A stretch of DNA of 64,000 nucleotides from Xestospongia muta (Eukaryota; Porifera; Demospongiae; Haplosclerida; Petrosiidae), in the NCBI GenBank assembly GCA_963693285.1, contig OY848924.1, forward strand, positions 743,501 to 807,500, read 5' to 3'. Positions 49,208 through 62,977 of the stretch are shown here, piece by piece (position 1 is the first letter of the stretch; every line of letters starts with the position of its first letter). A program made the translations under genes and the position numbers. The notes under the pieces are model-generated. The model was not told the DNA's origin, searched no databases, and saw only the letters and a program-made list of their open reading frames with translations.

Positions 49208-52200
49208 ATGGCAACACAACTATCAGAGAGAGAGCAATGGAGAATTGTAAGTATATTAGTAACTATTCCAGTATACTACATGTGTTAGTGTACAATCAAT
49301 ACATTACATATTATTATTAAGTATGGTATGGTTTATATGTAGAGAAAGACATGACAAAATGGCTGTCACACTCAATCTATTACAGTATATTGTTAATGTT
49401 CCCTCATAAATTTATTTCAGCATCACTTGCCATTATTGAATATTTTACATGTAATAAGTTCTTTGATAATGTTATAAAGTATTACTAATAAAGTGGAGAA
49501 CTGGGAACTAGCTAAACAGTCAAATTGTTTCTCTTAATTCTTGTACTTCTTTTTACATAAATAGAAAAGATTACTTGGAAATAGACTACACAGCTTCTTC
49601 ATAACTCAAATTGTTCATTAAGTGATAGTTTATTACAAGCTATAGACTTTAGTTGAGTGACATTATATCTGATTATCTGTGATAATTATTCAGACTATTA
49701 ATATTTATTAATTTACAACTGATCATGTTCATTATCACATGATAAATACTATTAGTTATGTAAACAATGGTTGTATCTACTATCATTCTATGGACCTGTC
49801 TCTATGTGTTCATAGTAGTCACTTTAATACTTGAATAATGTCCAGTTATTACTATTACTTGATCATATCACATATCAAATAAATATTAGCAACAAAAGAA
49901 TGGAAAGAAGATGATTGAACTGTTTATTATTAGTTAGTGTAGTCTTGTATTTGTAGTATAGTCTAATTGTCTCTGTTAGTTATATACATAATACTAATTA
50001 CATCATGTTCTTTTTATATAAATAGTGTCACTTTGTGTATTGTGATTTGACCTGTCCTATAGTTTTATTAGTCTCATATAATACATGTAGTTGTGTATGA
50101 TTTACTAGTTTTAAATGTAATGACTTGTTTTATTATTATATAGGAGAAGAAACTTTTGGAGTCTGCTGAAGATGGACATTTAGTTTTAGTCAAACAAGCC
50201 CTTCAGAAAGGAGCAGACTTGAAATGTCATAATTGGGTAAGATTCTATTAATTTCCCTTTAACCTACTGTTATTATTTGTGTCTACTAACTTAAGTAATT
50301 AATTCAAATTATGTAGATTTAATGAGTATTAATTCATTTTAGCCACACCTAAATATTAATTAAAAACTTCAACATTTACACAATTTATTAATTATTATTC
50401 TATTTTTTAAAGTTACTGAATTAGTATCCACAATTAATAACATACATGATCTTTACATGTAGTATTTTTAATATTATCTTATAATTTAATTGAATGAAAT
50501 CCATTATATTGTGTGATAGTAATGTCTTAATTAATGATACATGTCAATGTAAAGTAATAGTTTGTATTGTGTATACACAGATATGGATTAGATTTATTTC
50601 ATGTATTAAAATGTCTTTTTTCATTTTATAGGGTATAACTCCTCATACTATAGCTTACATCAAAGGTCATAACACAATAGTCCAGTTCTTAGAAAATGCA
50701 GGTGCTACTCCTGATTATGTAAGTGTATACATGTATGTAGTTGAGGTCAATATTTAGTATAACTCAAGTGTTTGATTGTTACATTGATATTATGTACATG
50801 TACATACTTACATTAAAATGTCTCCTATTTAATGCCCAAGTCCTTATACACATAACAATACATTTAATGGATAATTATTATGACCTTTACTGATATAATT
50901 GTTGTGTACCTATGTTCTGTTTATCTCCAGACTACCTTTCTTTTAATATTAGTTTCTATAGCTAGTAACTATCATTAAATCATTAGTTTAAAACATATCA
51001 TATAACACTAAGATACAACAGTGTTACCAATTGACTTCATATAACATTTACAATTACATTAATTAAAGTCAAGATATATTACTGAGTGTCTTAGCACTAG
51101 GTAAATGTTTGTATATCTGTCATGTTTAGGTATGTAATTAATTGGTTTCAGAACATGTAACCACAGGAATGTTTATTCATAACTAATAAAATTCAATAGA
51201 CCTTATGTAAAGGTTAACGCCCACTTGAAGAGGTTGTAAAATGGTTTAGTGAGTTGATTTTAGTATTTCATATTTACCAGGCTTCTATTTAGTCTATCCT
51301 CATGGAACGTGCTATCCTCATGGAACTTGCACCAATCAATTCAGCTCATAAACACGCATTTTATATATAAAATTTGGCTGTCTAGTGCTACGAGAAAGTA
51401 GCAAACTAAAAAATTGCATACATTTTCAATGGCATACCTTCGGCATACTTCAAAATATACACCTTCGAGGATATAACAAAAATCGCTTTTCACCTTTAGA
51501 AGTCAGTCGTTTGTCACGTGGCAATTCAAAATTACAGTTCTAATTATATGAACAAATGTTCTATTATAACATTTATTATTATTAAAATAATAATCAAGTA
51601 TTGTCTTTTGCGATTTTAGGCAGCTATAAAGCCACTGTGGTTCTGAAAAAAACCTTTTAACAAAGAAGAAAGACTAAGAATATCTACAACTATTTGTCAT
51701 CAGAGCTATCGGTAGCCTCTTGATGCTGGTACATGAAACTCCTGTGACATCAGAGGTTTGTTTAAGAGGTCCTTGAGTCTGTTGACGCATGCTGACTTCC
51801 TTGAAATAGCCATAGACATTCGCAACAACCTCCTTTGTTTGTGATTCAGTCTTTTTTACTCTGTATTTTCACGACCACGAGAGAAAACATGGTTTGTTTG
51901 CATGACATTCACGTGAACAAACAATGAATAATATTAAAATGTACTCAGCGCTAATTGCACTTGATTAGGTGAGAAAATACCTCACCTTACATTCCATGCA
52001 TACAACACCTTTTTTTAATGAAGGGCCCAACTCAACTCGGACAGAGTATAAACAATGACTAAATTGTCTTTGACTAGCTATCCATATTAACCCTATGGTA
52101 GCACTGTAAATCTTCCGTCATAAAGTAGATATTTATCTATCTATTTGTGAATGTTAGTATTAATGTCTTGAAATTATTTCAGATAAATAAAGTGTACTTT

Positions 52201-55200
52201 TATATGTTGGATATAGTTATATAACACTGCACATGGTCATGTACTTTATACATAGTTAATAATGGAGCTTCTGGTTGATGAAATCTGGGTCATGTGACAT
52301 TTATGTACATTTGTATTCCTAGTATATACTGTTGTATTTATTATAATGTACATTATCTGTATTTACTTATTGTGATTTCTTAGGATGAAATATTGTTATT
52401 AGCTGCTGCAGAAGGACTAGTAGATATAGTGAAAGAAGCTTTAAAGAAGAATGCTAATGTGAATGCTAAACACCAAAATTATGTAAGTTATATCTTATTA
52501 TAATAAATGAATACAATTAAGTTAACCTTTTCATGCTATGTAATTAATTTTCAATGTAATTTGTGTGGGTGGGACAAAGTAGATCTCATTTGTTGTTTGA
52601 TATATAACAATTACTAATATGACTGGAAAATATAATAAACCTAATATGTAAATATTAATGTGTTCTTACATGAAATAAACCTGATCAGTCCTAAGATTGT
52701 TTTGGACCATGTGTGTATGTATATTTCTATATATGTCCACTTAAACAAGTTTAATCTATTATTATTATTAAACTATTTATTTCATTTTTTAGTTTGGACA
52801 TAGTCCACTTCATCTAGCATACTGGAATGGTCATGATAACATTGTTGAGCTTTTATGTTCTTTTGGAGCAAGAGATATGGATCAAGTTAGAAATGTAAGT
52901 GATAAATGTAATAATATATTTACTGTATATGATGACATGGACATAGTGATCTTATATGTTATGATATATTATAAACATGACCTAATTATATGTGGGTACA
53001 TGTCACAGTTATAATATATTATTTATTTTAACAGGATGACTTACTTTTGACTTCAGCTGAAAATGGTGATATAGAAAATGTAACTCTAGCACTTACATCA
53101 GGTGCTAATGTTAATGTTCATCATGGTTATAATAAGGTTAGTACACTGATTAAATAGTAATAAATTACTGTTGTTTGTTAGTATTTACTGTTTAAAGTAA
53201 TACCGTATACCAGGATTTATTAGCGACGATAAAATTTGGTGGAATTGTAAAACTTATAATTGGCAAAATTAAATTTGACAAATTTAGCACATGTTTTGTT
53301 ACCACACCCACTTTAGCCATTCAGCCACGATATTTTATGTGTACAAATAAAAAATGTGGGTGTGGCAACTGCGTAAAAAAATTTGACAGTTATTTATTTG
53401 GCAATTTTTTGAAAATTGCCAATTTTATCGGTTGCCAATAAATCCCAGTATACGGTATATTCTATAACAAAGGGGATCAATTACAAGCATTTAAGAGATT
53501 TAGCCCCACCCCCTCTTATAGACATTGTTCATCTAGAAAGTGGTTTAATCTCTCTTTTCCTATTTCCACAAGACTTCTCCATCATTTAATTTATTGACAT
53601 TGTCATATAATGTTAATGAAGAAGGAATTATTTAACACACAACTTTAATTAATAGACTATTTTGACATTTTGTCACACTTCTTGCTAACCTTGTACTATT
53701 AGTATAACTTTTTTTTTTAAATTTAACTACATGTAACAACTGCCAATGTAGTTATCAACAAATGAATTTAATTTACTCTTTTTATCAGTAATTCAACCTG
53801 AGCATGTCAACAATAAAATTAATACTTGTGTACTTCATTTAGGATCATCAAACAGCTCTACATTATGCATCAGAAGGAGGTTACTATGATATCGTACAAC
53901 TATTGTTAAAGTCAAGTGCAGATCCCAACATTTGTGACATAGTCAGTGTATATTGTTTGTAGAGATTACTACATGTTACTAGATTTAAATCAGTATTTAA
54001 TAGATATAGAATGTTATGGGTGTGGCTGTTAGTAATTTCTACATTGACCTGTTGTTCAAATTTTTGTTAGTAAAGGATTAACAAAGATAGTCAGTGTCAG
54101 GTATCAGTAGGTGTGGTCTGTTCTAATAGTAGTACATATAGTTGGAGACATCTTGGTATTCACAGAGGTCCCACTAGTATGTTATACCAATACCATTTGT
54201 ATCAAACTGTTCTGATGATTGTAGACATTGTATCATTAACATTATACTGTACTTTTATACTGTTACTAGACTTGTAACCAAAGCTTGAATACCAAACCCT
54301 TGAGCATAGGAAAAACATCCAGTAGTGAGCCTTTTTAATTTTAATTTTGAGATAGGAGATGTACCATTCACTAGACGTATAAATCAGGTCCAAACTTGAA
54401 GTTATCTGTTTCCTAGAGGTGTGGTTAAATGATTGTATAGCCATTAGTATCTTATCTGGAGCTGTCCTTAACACATCTAAATTACCTATGGTTACTAATA
54501 TAACTAGACCCCTCCCCTTAAAAAGTTAAACCATAATATTGATGGCATACTTGAGATATATCGCAATTGGTTGCCAACAGCTTAAGATTATTGAAGAATA
54601 ATCTCTGTTCTCATAGAAGGACTAGCACTATATTGCATATCAGTGGGTGTGGTTTATAAAATAATAAAGTAATAGTTCTATGCCTTTTTATGTCCCTGTC
54701 ATTGGTCAGGTTTGACATGATAATACAATAGCTATGATTATCTGTATTGATGACTGTTATATTGACTATATAGTTTATTGTATGATAGTTCCTGTACTTT
54801 TTGTAATTGAATAACTTTTCCTCTTTTGTATTTTAGAATGGACAAACAGCAGCACATTATGCAGCAGAGAAGGGTGATGTTGATGTTCTAAAGTTATTAA
54901 TTGAAGAGGGACAAGCTGACATAAATGCTACAGATTATGTAAGTCATATTATAGTTACTTCTGAGCTATTCCTTTGAAGTATGACACTTAATATTGTCTT
55001 CAATATTGATATCAACCTCACTCATATCCAGACTGTCCAATATTTTCATAACATGTTTTTAGCAAAAGACATTCCAAGAACAATAATCAAAAATAAAATT
55101 TTGATATTTGCCTACAATGTGTCAAACATAACCTGTTGTCATTATATCAATCAATGACAATATTTATTAATAATCAATTAATTAATAGTTATGAATAATT

Positions 55201-58200
55201 AATACACAAAATTTAGCATGCTCTGTGTGACCTTTATTGTGTGCTTCTTGGTGTAACTTGTACCATAATGATGACATCACTATATGTCATGTGTTGATAA
55301 TGGTAGTATGAATGTATGGTTTAGTTTTTTGAGTTTAGAAGGTTAAGGCTTTAGGGTGCTTCTTGGTAACTTGTAACTTGTACTATAATGATGACATCAA
55401 TATGTGTCATGTCATGATGATGTCATCATATTCAAGTTACACCAAGAACCACTCCCTTTATTAGCCCTCCCACATATATACACATACTCTTGTGATTTAC
55501 CTGTTTGTTTGTGGCTTCAATAGTTTTTGATCCTCTGTTATAATATACTTTATGTTGATTTTCCTATAATTAGGTAATAGCATTCTTAGGAACTTTATAT
55601 ATTCTAAATAAATCATCAATTTGAGGTGGAAGTACATTACATGTGGACAAGCCATTTTGTTCATTTGTATGTAAAACAAATATTCACATGATCTAATAGA
55701 CACATAGTGAGTGATACAAGGCAGCATAAGTTAGTAAAAGACAGTCTGTGCTTCTATATGAAAGATCATCACCACATCCAATACATACCATAACAGCCAT
55801 TTTGGATTTTCACATGCTCACATCTATGTATACTTTACCTACATCCTCATTCCTGTTGTATGAGTCCTATATGTACTTGTCCCCAGACCCTTCATCTCTT
55901 AGGGAAGGGTTGGCAATGTCAGACTAATATTGGTAATCTTTATTAACTAGTTAAAGAGGTAGTCTTTGATATGATCTCTAACATATGTACATACTTTTTG
56001 TCTTTGGACTTGTCATGTCAGTCTTCCTTGTCATTGTATAATGTACAAGACTTTCTTTTGAAAGATTTAGTCTTTTTTCTTATGACTATATACTGTTTAA
56101 AATAATATACCATAATTAGCTTTTTTTTTGTTGTGAAATATGTTTGTTTCACCCTTGATAAACGAAATTTTTGCTAATTGAAAATTTCTATTTAATGTCT
56201 GTTTCTAATAACTACTACAGCATACCTATCAACAGGATTTGTTGGTTGTTTCACACAAGTTAGCTGCTCACTAATAGCCGCTATCCATATGGCCTTATAG
56301 ACATGGTATCCCCTTGTGCAACAGGGCACGTTATTCTTTATTACTTGAGCCATTACAACATGTGGTCTCACCTTTGTATAAAAATTTCACTTTAGCAAAA
56401 TTTTCGTTTAATTAGAGTCGGACGAAAATTTAGCAACACGAAATTATTTGAAATGAATATTTTAAGAACAAAATAAAATCTAATTACGGTATTCTATAAC
56501 AAAGGAGATCAATCACAAACATTTAAGAGATTTAGCCCCACCCACTCTTGTAGACATTGTTCATCTAGAAAGCAGTTTAATCTCTCTTTTCCTATTTCCA
56601 TAAGACTTCTCTATCATTTACTTTATTGACATTGTCATACAATGTTAATGAAGAAGGAATTTTTAACCCACAACTTTAATTAATATGACTATTTTGACAT
56701 TTTGGGAAACTTCCTACTAACCTTGTACTATTAGTACAAATATTTGCCAAATTTAATTTTATCAAAAGACTATTATTATATTTGTAAACTAGTAGATTTG
56801 TATTTATCGATATAATCTTGTCTTTGGTAAATGATATTCATGGTCAGTGAATGTCAGCCCAGAAATGACATGAACACTTCTATTATTAAATTCTATGTAC
56901 CTAACCTTTGAAGTCTACTTAGTTTGTGGACTAACAATATAGTAGGTAATCATTAAAAGAATTTTGGTATTCACAGACGTACCACTATGTTTGTAAAACT
57001 AAAGTCTGATCGCATTCACCTTGCTGATAGAAAAATTATCATAACTTTCTAATAACTCAACCAAATTCAAAAGTTCAAAGTCAGGTGGTCTCCTGATGAC
57101 CATCCGGTTCTTTTGATGTCATTATCTATATAACACAACCCACAAGAACAAAATTTGTTGTATTTTCCATAAGCAAAGTATAGGAGATGCCATTGACCAC
57201 GAGGAATGTGATCTCATGAATTTGTTAATCAATGAAATGGCTGGCACTTAAAGAGACAATCCAGTACGGTAAGAAATACATTCTAACTGTAAAAGTTTAG
57301 TCATATAGTTTCAATAAAGTATTCTGAGCTCATTTGGTGATGATAGTCTGCTGAGTTTATCTTAGATCTAAAAACCAAGTCTGTACCAGGAACCCAACCT
57401 TCCACTCAACCAGCTTGAACCACAATAAACTGTTGACTTTTCCCACTTGGCACCTTCCATTTTCCTTTACCATCAACATCTACCCAAATATGTTCTTTAC
57501 AGTGATGTGTGTTTGTTTACCCATGTTTCGTCAGTATAGATTATTGTCCTCTTGTCATTTCTTAGTTTACGTATTGTTTGCAAGTATGTATGTCTTTGTT
57601 CCAGTATATTATGTTGTTTGTATATGTATTGTTTATTGTCTCTTTTCTTGTATGAAAACCCCAACTCTTGCAGAACCTTCCATAAACAAAACCTACCACC
57701 TCCAAAAATTCCATCCCCTTTTAATTTAGCTAAAGTAGTAGTCAGTGTTAGATATTGTCATTGTGTGTAAAAGCTATAAACAGTATGTCATATTACTTCT
57801 TTATTAAAAGAGTCTGGATTCATGCATACCCTAGATGTTATGTATCGTTTAACATGAGTCAGTAATTTTCTTTCTCGAGAAACATATTCGTTATGAATGT
57901 TATGCACACTTCTTATTGATACACCTGTAGCCTCTGTTGTATGTATGTACAATAAACAATGTTGTTGTATTGCTGTAATAGACAAGGAATTAGACTAATT
58001 CTGTCATTAACAAAGTCAATGCTTCATCTGTGTACACATATATTTTTAAACTGTTACTAACTCTATAGTATGATGTTCAACATTGCTGTGATATCTTCAC
58101 TATACTATAACTGATTACCAGACTTAGTTATATTCTCTTACTGTAGTATTTTAAATATTGTAGTAGTCATATTTTCATTCACATTCTTTGTTTTTTTATT

Positions 58201-61200
58201 ATTAGAATGATGATACAGCTTTGCATTTAGCCTCACATAATTGTCACACTGAGGTAGTCCAGTTGCTGCTACATTCAAATGCAAATCCTAACATTTATAA
58301 CAAGGTCAGTGTGTATTGTATATAGTTTATATTTCCTTTATTATCTCTACTACATGTACATATATGTAGTACTACCTGTCTAGTAGGACAGGATATAGAT
58401 CAAAGCCAATGTAATGAATACAATTAAGTTAACTTTTTCATGCCATGTAATTAATTTTCAATGTAATTTGTGTGGGTGGGACAAAGTAGCTCTCATTTGT
58501 TGTTTGATATATAACAATTACTAATATGACTGGAAAATATAATAAACCTAATATGTAAAACAATATATAAAACATTAATGTGTTCTTAGATGAAATAAAC
58601 CTGATCAGTCCTAAGATTGTTTTGGACCATGTGTGTATGTATATTTCTATATATGTCCACTTTAACAAGTTTAATCTATTATTATTATTAAACAATTTAT
58701 TTCATTTTATAGTGGGGACATAGTCCACTTCATATAGCATACTGGTATTATCATAATAACATTGTTGAGCTCTTATGTTCTTTTGGAGGAGATATGGACC
58801 AAGTTAGAAATGTAAGTGATAAATGTAATAATATATTTACTGTATATGATGACATGGACATAGTGATCTTATATGTTATGATATATTTTAAACATGACCT
58901 AATTATATGTGGGTACATGTCACAGTTATAATATATTATTTATTTTAACAGGATGACTTACTTTTGACTTCAGCTGTAAAAGGTGATATAGAAAATGTAA
59001 CTCTAGCACTTATATCAGGTGCTGATGTCAATGTTCATCATGGTGGTCGTTATATGGTTAGTACACTGATTAATTAGTAATAAATTACTGTTGTTTGTTA
59101 GTGTTTACTGTTTAAAGTGATACCTTATACCGGGATTTATTAGCGACAATAAAATTTGGCAGAATTGTAAAATTTATAATTGGCAAAATTAAATTTGACA
59201 AATTTAGCACATGTCTTGTTACCACACCCACTTTAGCCATTCAGCCATGATATTTCACGTGTACAAATAAAAAATGTGGGTGTGGCAACTGCATAAAAAA
59301 TTTGGCAGTTATTTATTTGGCAATTTTTTGAAAATCACCAATTCGCCAAATTTTATCAGTCGCCAATAAATCCCAGTATACGGTATATTCTATAACAAAG
59401 GAGATCAATTACAAGCATTTAAGAGATTTAGCCCCACCCACTCTTATAGACATTGTTCATCTAGAAAGCGGTTTAATCTCTCTTTTCTTATTTCCATAAG
59501 ACTTCTCTATCATTTACTTTATTGACATTGTCATACAATGTTAATGAAGAAGGAATTATTTAACCCACAACTTTAATTAATAGACTATTTTGACATTTTG
59601 TCACACTTCCTACTAACCTTGTACTATTAGTATAACTTTTTTTTTTTAATTTAACTACATGTAACAACTGCCAATGTAGTTAGCAACAAATGAATTTAAT
59701 TTACTCTTTTTATCAGTAATTCAACCTGAGCATGTCAACAATAAAATTAATACTTGTGTACTTCCTTTAGGAACATCAAACAGCTCTACATTATGCATCA
59801 GAAAGAGGTTACTATGATATCGTACAACTATTGTTAAAGTCAAGTGCAGATCCCAACATTTATAACATGGTCAGTGTATATTGTTTGTAGAGATTACTAC
59901 ATGTTACTAGATTTAAATCAGTATTTAATAGATATAGAATGTTATGGGTGTGACTGTTAGTAATTTCTACATTGACCTGTTGTTCAAATTTTTGTTAGTA
60001 AAGGATTAACAAAGATAGTCAGTGTCAGGTATCAGTAGGTGTGGTCTGTTATAATAGTAGTATTTATTGTTGGAGACATCTTGGTATTCACAGAGGTCCC
60101 ACTAGTATGTTATACCATTTGTGTCAAACTGTTCTGATGATTTTAGACATTGTATCATTAACATTATACTGTACTTTTATACTGTTACTAGACTTCCAGC
60201 CAAAGCTTCAATACCAAACCCTTGAGCATAGGAAAAACATCCAGTAGTGAGCCATTTTAATTTTAATTTTGAGATAGGAGATGTACCATTCACTAGATGT
60301 ATAAATCAGGTCCAAACTTGAAGTTATCTGTTTCCTAGAGGTGTGGTTAAATGATGGTATAGCCATTAGTATCTTATCTGGAGCTGTCCTTAACACATCT
60401 AAATTACCTATGGTTACTAATATAACTAGACCCCTCCCCTTAAAAAGTTAAACCTTAACATTGATGGCATACTTGAGATATATCGCAATTGGTTGCCAAC
60501 AGCTTAAGATTATTGAAGAATAATCTGTCTTCTCATAGAAGGACTAGCACTATATTGCATATCAGTGGGTGTGGTTTATAAAATAATAAAGTAACATTAC
60601 AATAATCAATCAGGACAGGAAACTATTTGTTAATTATTATACAAGATGACTTTATGATTACATTTAAAAAGGTCACTTTATTTTATATTAGCAATAACAA
60701 ACATATAACTTTCATAATATATTACAATGAAATCTCCATAGAACATCTCATTGGTTATAATACTTAGAAACCCTATACCTTTTAAATGTAGTTATAAAGT
60801 CAAGTTTAAATATTTATATCATGTTAATAGAATTGATAATCATTATAAGTGTGGTAGTTATGATACGTTTGTGACCTAAATGACCTAGTTTATTATTGAT
60901 GACAATGTTTATAGTAAACTGAGACTCATTTAATATCTTAGATAGTTTCTATGCCTTTTTATGTCCCTGTCATTGGTCAGGTTTGACATGATAATACAAT
61001 AGCTATGATTATCTGTATTGATGACTGTTATATTGACTATATAGTTTATTGTATGATCGTTCCTGTACTTTTTGTAATTGAATAACTTTTCCTCTTTTGT
61101 TTTCTAGGTTGGTATAACAGCAGCACATTATGCAGCACAGAAGGGTCATGTTGATGTTCTAAAGTTATTAATTGAAGAGGGACAAGCTGACATAAATGCT

Positions 61201-61209
61201 ACAGATAGA
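49208..61209 (+). CDS. Second ANK gene, paralogue of the ANK-GTPase gene, 3' incomplete
   Basis: Start ATG at 49208 in exon 49158-49246 (MATQLSEREQWRI). Ankyrin exons: 50144-50236, 50632-50718, 52384-52482, 52793-52894, 53035-53136, 53843-53941, 54837-54938, 58206-58304, 58713-58811, 58952-59056, 59771-59869, 61108-61209. All are open, phase 0, with good splice sites. Class order A-B-C-E-F-G-H-D-E-F-G-H differs from the first gene: the D exon is missing after C, and a D-E-F-G-H block is added. The final 1 kb of the window matches 22437-23455, just upstream of the first gene's last ankyrin exon. The next ankyrin exon is therefore expected about 110 bp past the window, with the GTPase exon roughly 1.3 kb after that. 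The hAT and piggyBac-like insertions of the first gene are absent here. Confidence 0.82.
51297..52050. mobile_element. Left-truncated copy of the 13859-14661 element
   Basis: It matches the interior and right end of that element (final AACTCAACTCGGACAGAGTA-type end at 52050) but lacks the left inverted repeat. It lies in intron 4 of the second ankyrin gene, at the same place as in the first. Confidence 0.68.
53200..53458. mobile_element. Palindromic MITE, family 1, copy 2
   Basis: Same family as 16612-16872. Its left end is better preserved (ATACCGTATACCAGGATTTA) and mirrors the right end TCCCAGTATACGGTAT. Confidence 0.75.
55242..55449. mobile_element. MITE, family 2, copy 3
   Basis: Same inverted ends as 18987-19192, in the intron after the class H exon at 54837-54938. 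Confidence 0.72.
56107..56492. mobile_element. MITE, family 3, copy 1
   Basis: Short inverted ends ATACCATAATTAG and CTAATTACGGTAT. The interior also mirrors itself (GTTTCACCCTTGATAAACGA... against ...AATTTCACTTTAGC). Second copy at 62317-62701. No coding potential. Confidence 0.65.
57300..57985 (-). pseudogene. Tc1/IS630-type DDE transposase relic
   Basis: Read on the minus strand. 57985-57788 gives an N-terminal helix-turn-helix piece (ATGVSIRSVHNIHNEYVSRE, then NPDSFNKEVI), and the same frame runs through two TGA stops into LQELGFSYKKRDNKQYIYKQ and IIYTDETWVNKH (first catalytic Asp within YTDETW). After a frameshift near 57500 it continues WVDVDGKGKWKVPSGKSQ, VEGWVPGTDLVFRSK and SADYHHQMN. 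This order is that of DDE_3-type (IS630/Tc1-like) transposases. The C-terminal DDE block is missing. It sits in the long intron between exons 54837-54938 and 58206-58304 and is absent from the equivalent intron of the first gene. Confidence 0.78.
59120..59386. mobile_element. Palindromic MITE, family 1, copy 3
   Basis: Same family and same position relative to a class F exon as 16612-16872 and 53200-53458. Confidence 0.75.
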
Positions 61210-61438
61210 GTAAGTCATATTATAGTTACTTCTGAGCTATTCCTTTGAAGTATGACATTTAATATTGTCTTCAATATTGATATCAATATTGTTTTCAGAC
61301 ACTTGTCTCCAAGTCAAGGACTTTAAATGAGTTTATAACTGCTGCTCTAATTGCTTTTGTGTATAGAGCTGTTAATACACGTAACTGAGCAGCTGTAATA
61401 CACAAAATTTAGCATGCTCTATGTGACCTTTATTATGT

Positions 61439-61645
61439 GCTTCTTGGTGTAACTTGTACCATAATGATGACATCACTATATGTCATGTGTTGATAATGGT
61501 AGTATGAATGTATGGTTTAGTTTTTTTGAGTTTAGAAGGTTAAGGCTTTAGGGTGCTTCTTGGTAACTTATAACTTGTACTATAATGATGACATCACTAT
61601 ATGTCATGTCATGATGATGTCATCATATTCAAGTTACACCAAGAA
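61439..61645. mobile_element. MITE, family 2, copy 4
   Basis: Same inverted ends as 18987-19192, in the intron after the exon at 61108-61209. Confidence 0.72.
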
Positions 61646-62316
61646 CCACTCCCTTTATTAGCCCTACCACATATATACACATACTCTTGTGATTTATCTG
61701 TCTGTTTGTGGCTTCAATAGTTTTTGATCCTCTGTTATAATACACTTTATGTTGATTTTCCTATAATTTGGTAATAGCATTCTTAGGAACTTTATATATT
61801 CTAAATAGATCACCAATTTGAGGTGGAAGTACATTGACATGTGGACAAGTCATTTTGTTCATTTGTATGTAAAACAAATATTCACATGATCTAATGGACA
61901 CATAGTGAGTGATACAATGTAGCATAAGTTAGTAAAAGACAGTCTGTGCTTCTATATGAAATATCATCACTACGTCCAATACATACCATAACAGCCATTT
62001 TGCATTTTCACTATCTTAACACCTGCTCACATCTATGTATACTTTACCTACATCCTCATTCCTGTTGTATGAGTCCTATATGTACTTGTCCCCAGACCCT
62101 TCATCTCTTAGGGAAGGGTTGGCAATGTCAGACTAATATTGGTAATCTTTATTAACTAGTTAAAGAGGTAGACTTTGATATGATCTCTAACATATGTACA
62201 TACTTTTTGTCTTTGGACTTGTCATGTCAGTCTTCCTTGTCATTGTATAATGTACAAGACTTTCTTTTGAAATATTTAGTCTTTTTTTCTTATGACTATA
62301 TACTTTTTAAAATAAT

Positions 62317-62701
62317 ATACCATAATTAGCTTTTTTTCGTTGTGAAATATTTTTGTTTCACCCTTGATAAACGAATTTTTTGCAAATCGAAAATTTCTAT
62401 TTAATGTCTGTTTCTTATAACTGCTACAGCATACCTATCAACAGGATTTGTTGGTTGTTTCACGCAAGTTAGCTGCTCACCGACAGCCGCTATCCATATG
62501 GCCTTATAGACATGGTATCCCCTTGTGCAACAGGGCACATCTTTCTCCATTACTCGAGCCATTAAAACATGTGGTCTCACCTTTGTGTAAAAATTTCACT
62601 TTAGCAAAATTTTTGTTTAGTTAGAGTTGGACGAAAATTTAGCAAAACGAAATTTTTTGAAATGAATATTTTGAGAACAAAATGAAAACTAATTACGGTA
62701 T
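62317..62701. mobile_element. MITE, family 3, copy 2
   Basis: Same ends as 56107-56492 and the same position in the module. Confidence 0.65.
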
Positions 62702-62762
62702 TCTATAACAAACGAGATCAATTACAAGCATTTAAGAGATTTAGCCCCACCCACTCTTGTAG

Positions 62763-62832
62763 TATTCATATTTTCATTCACATTCTTTGTTGTTTTATTA
62801 TTAGGATAAAATACTGCTTTGCATTTAGCCCC
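62763..62832 (+). pseudogene. Broken class D ankyrin exon fused to an intronic repeat
   Basis: The acceptor region TTTGTTGTTTTATTATTAG and about 26 bases of a class D exon (GATAAAATACTGCTTTGCAT, compare 15695 and 58206) are present, with one base lost. The sequence then switches at TTAGCC into the repeat unit also found at 16910, 53500 and 59425. The switch point shares TTTAGCCxCAC with both partners, which suggests recombination between short similar sequences. Confidence 0.7.
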
Positions 62833-62977
62833 ACCCAGTCTTGTAGACATTGTTCATCTAGAAAGCGGTTTAATCTCTCTTTTCTTATTTCCATAACACT
62901 TCTTTATCATTTACTTTATTGCCATTGTCATACAATGTTAATGAAGAAGAAATTTTTTTAACCCACAACTTTAATTA

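Larger units (their letters stand above)
52793..62700 (+). repeat. Tandem ankyrin exon-intron modules of about 6 kb
   Basis: The block with exons E-F-G-H at 52793-54938 recurs at 58713-61209, with corresponding exons 5917-6271 bp apart and near-identical introns, including the MITE copies. The same block is in the first gene (16202-18682). Module duplication inside and between genes therefore included introns. Confidence 0.8.

Noticed and set aside
57415..57770. Two plus-strand frames rich in hydrophobic residues, possible membrane proteins
   Set aside because: They are antisense to the IS630-type transposase relic, whose motifs (YTDETW, VPGTDLVFRSK) read on the minus strand.
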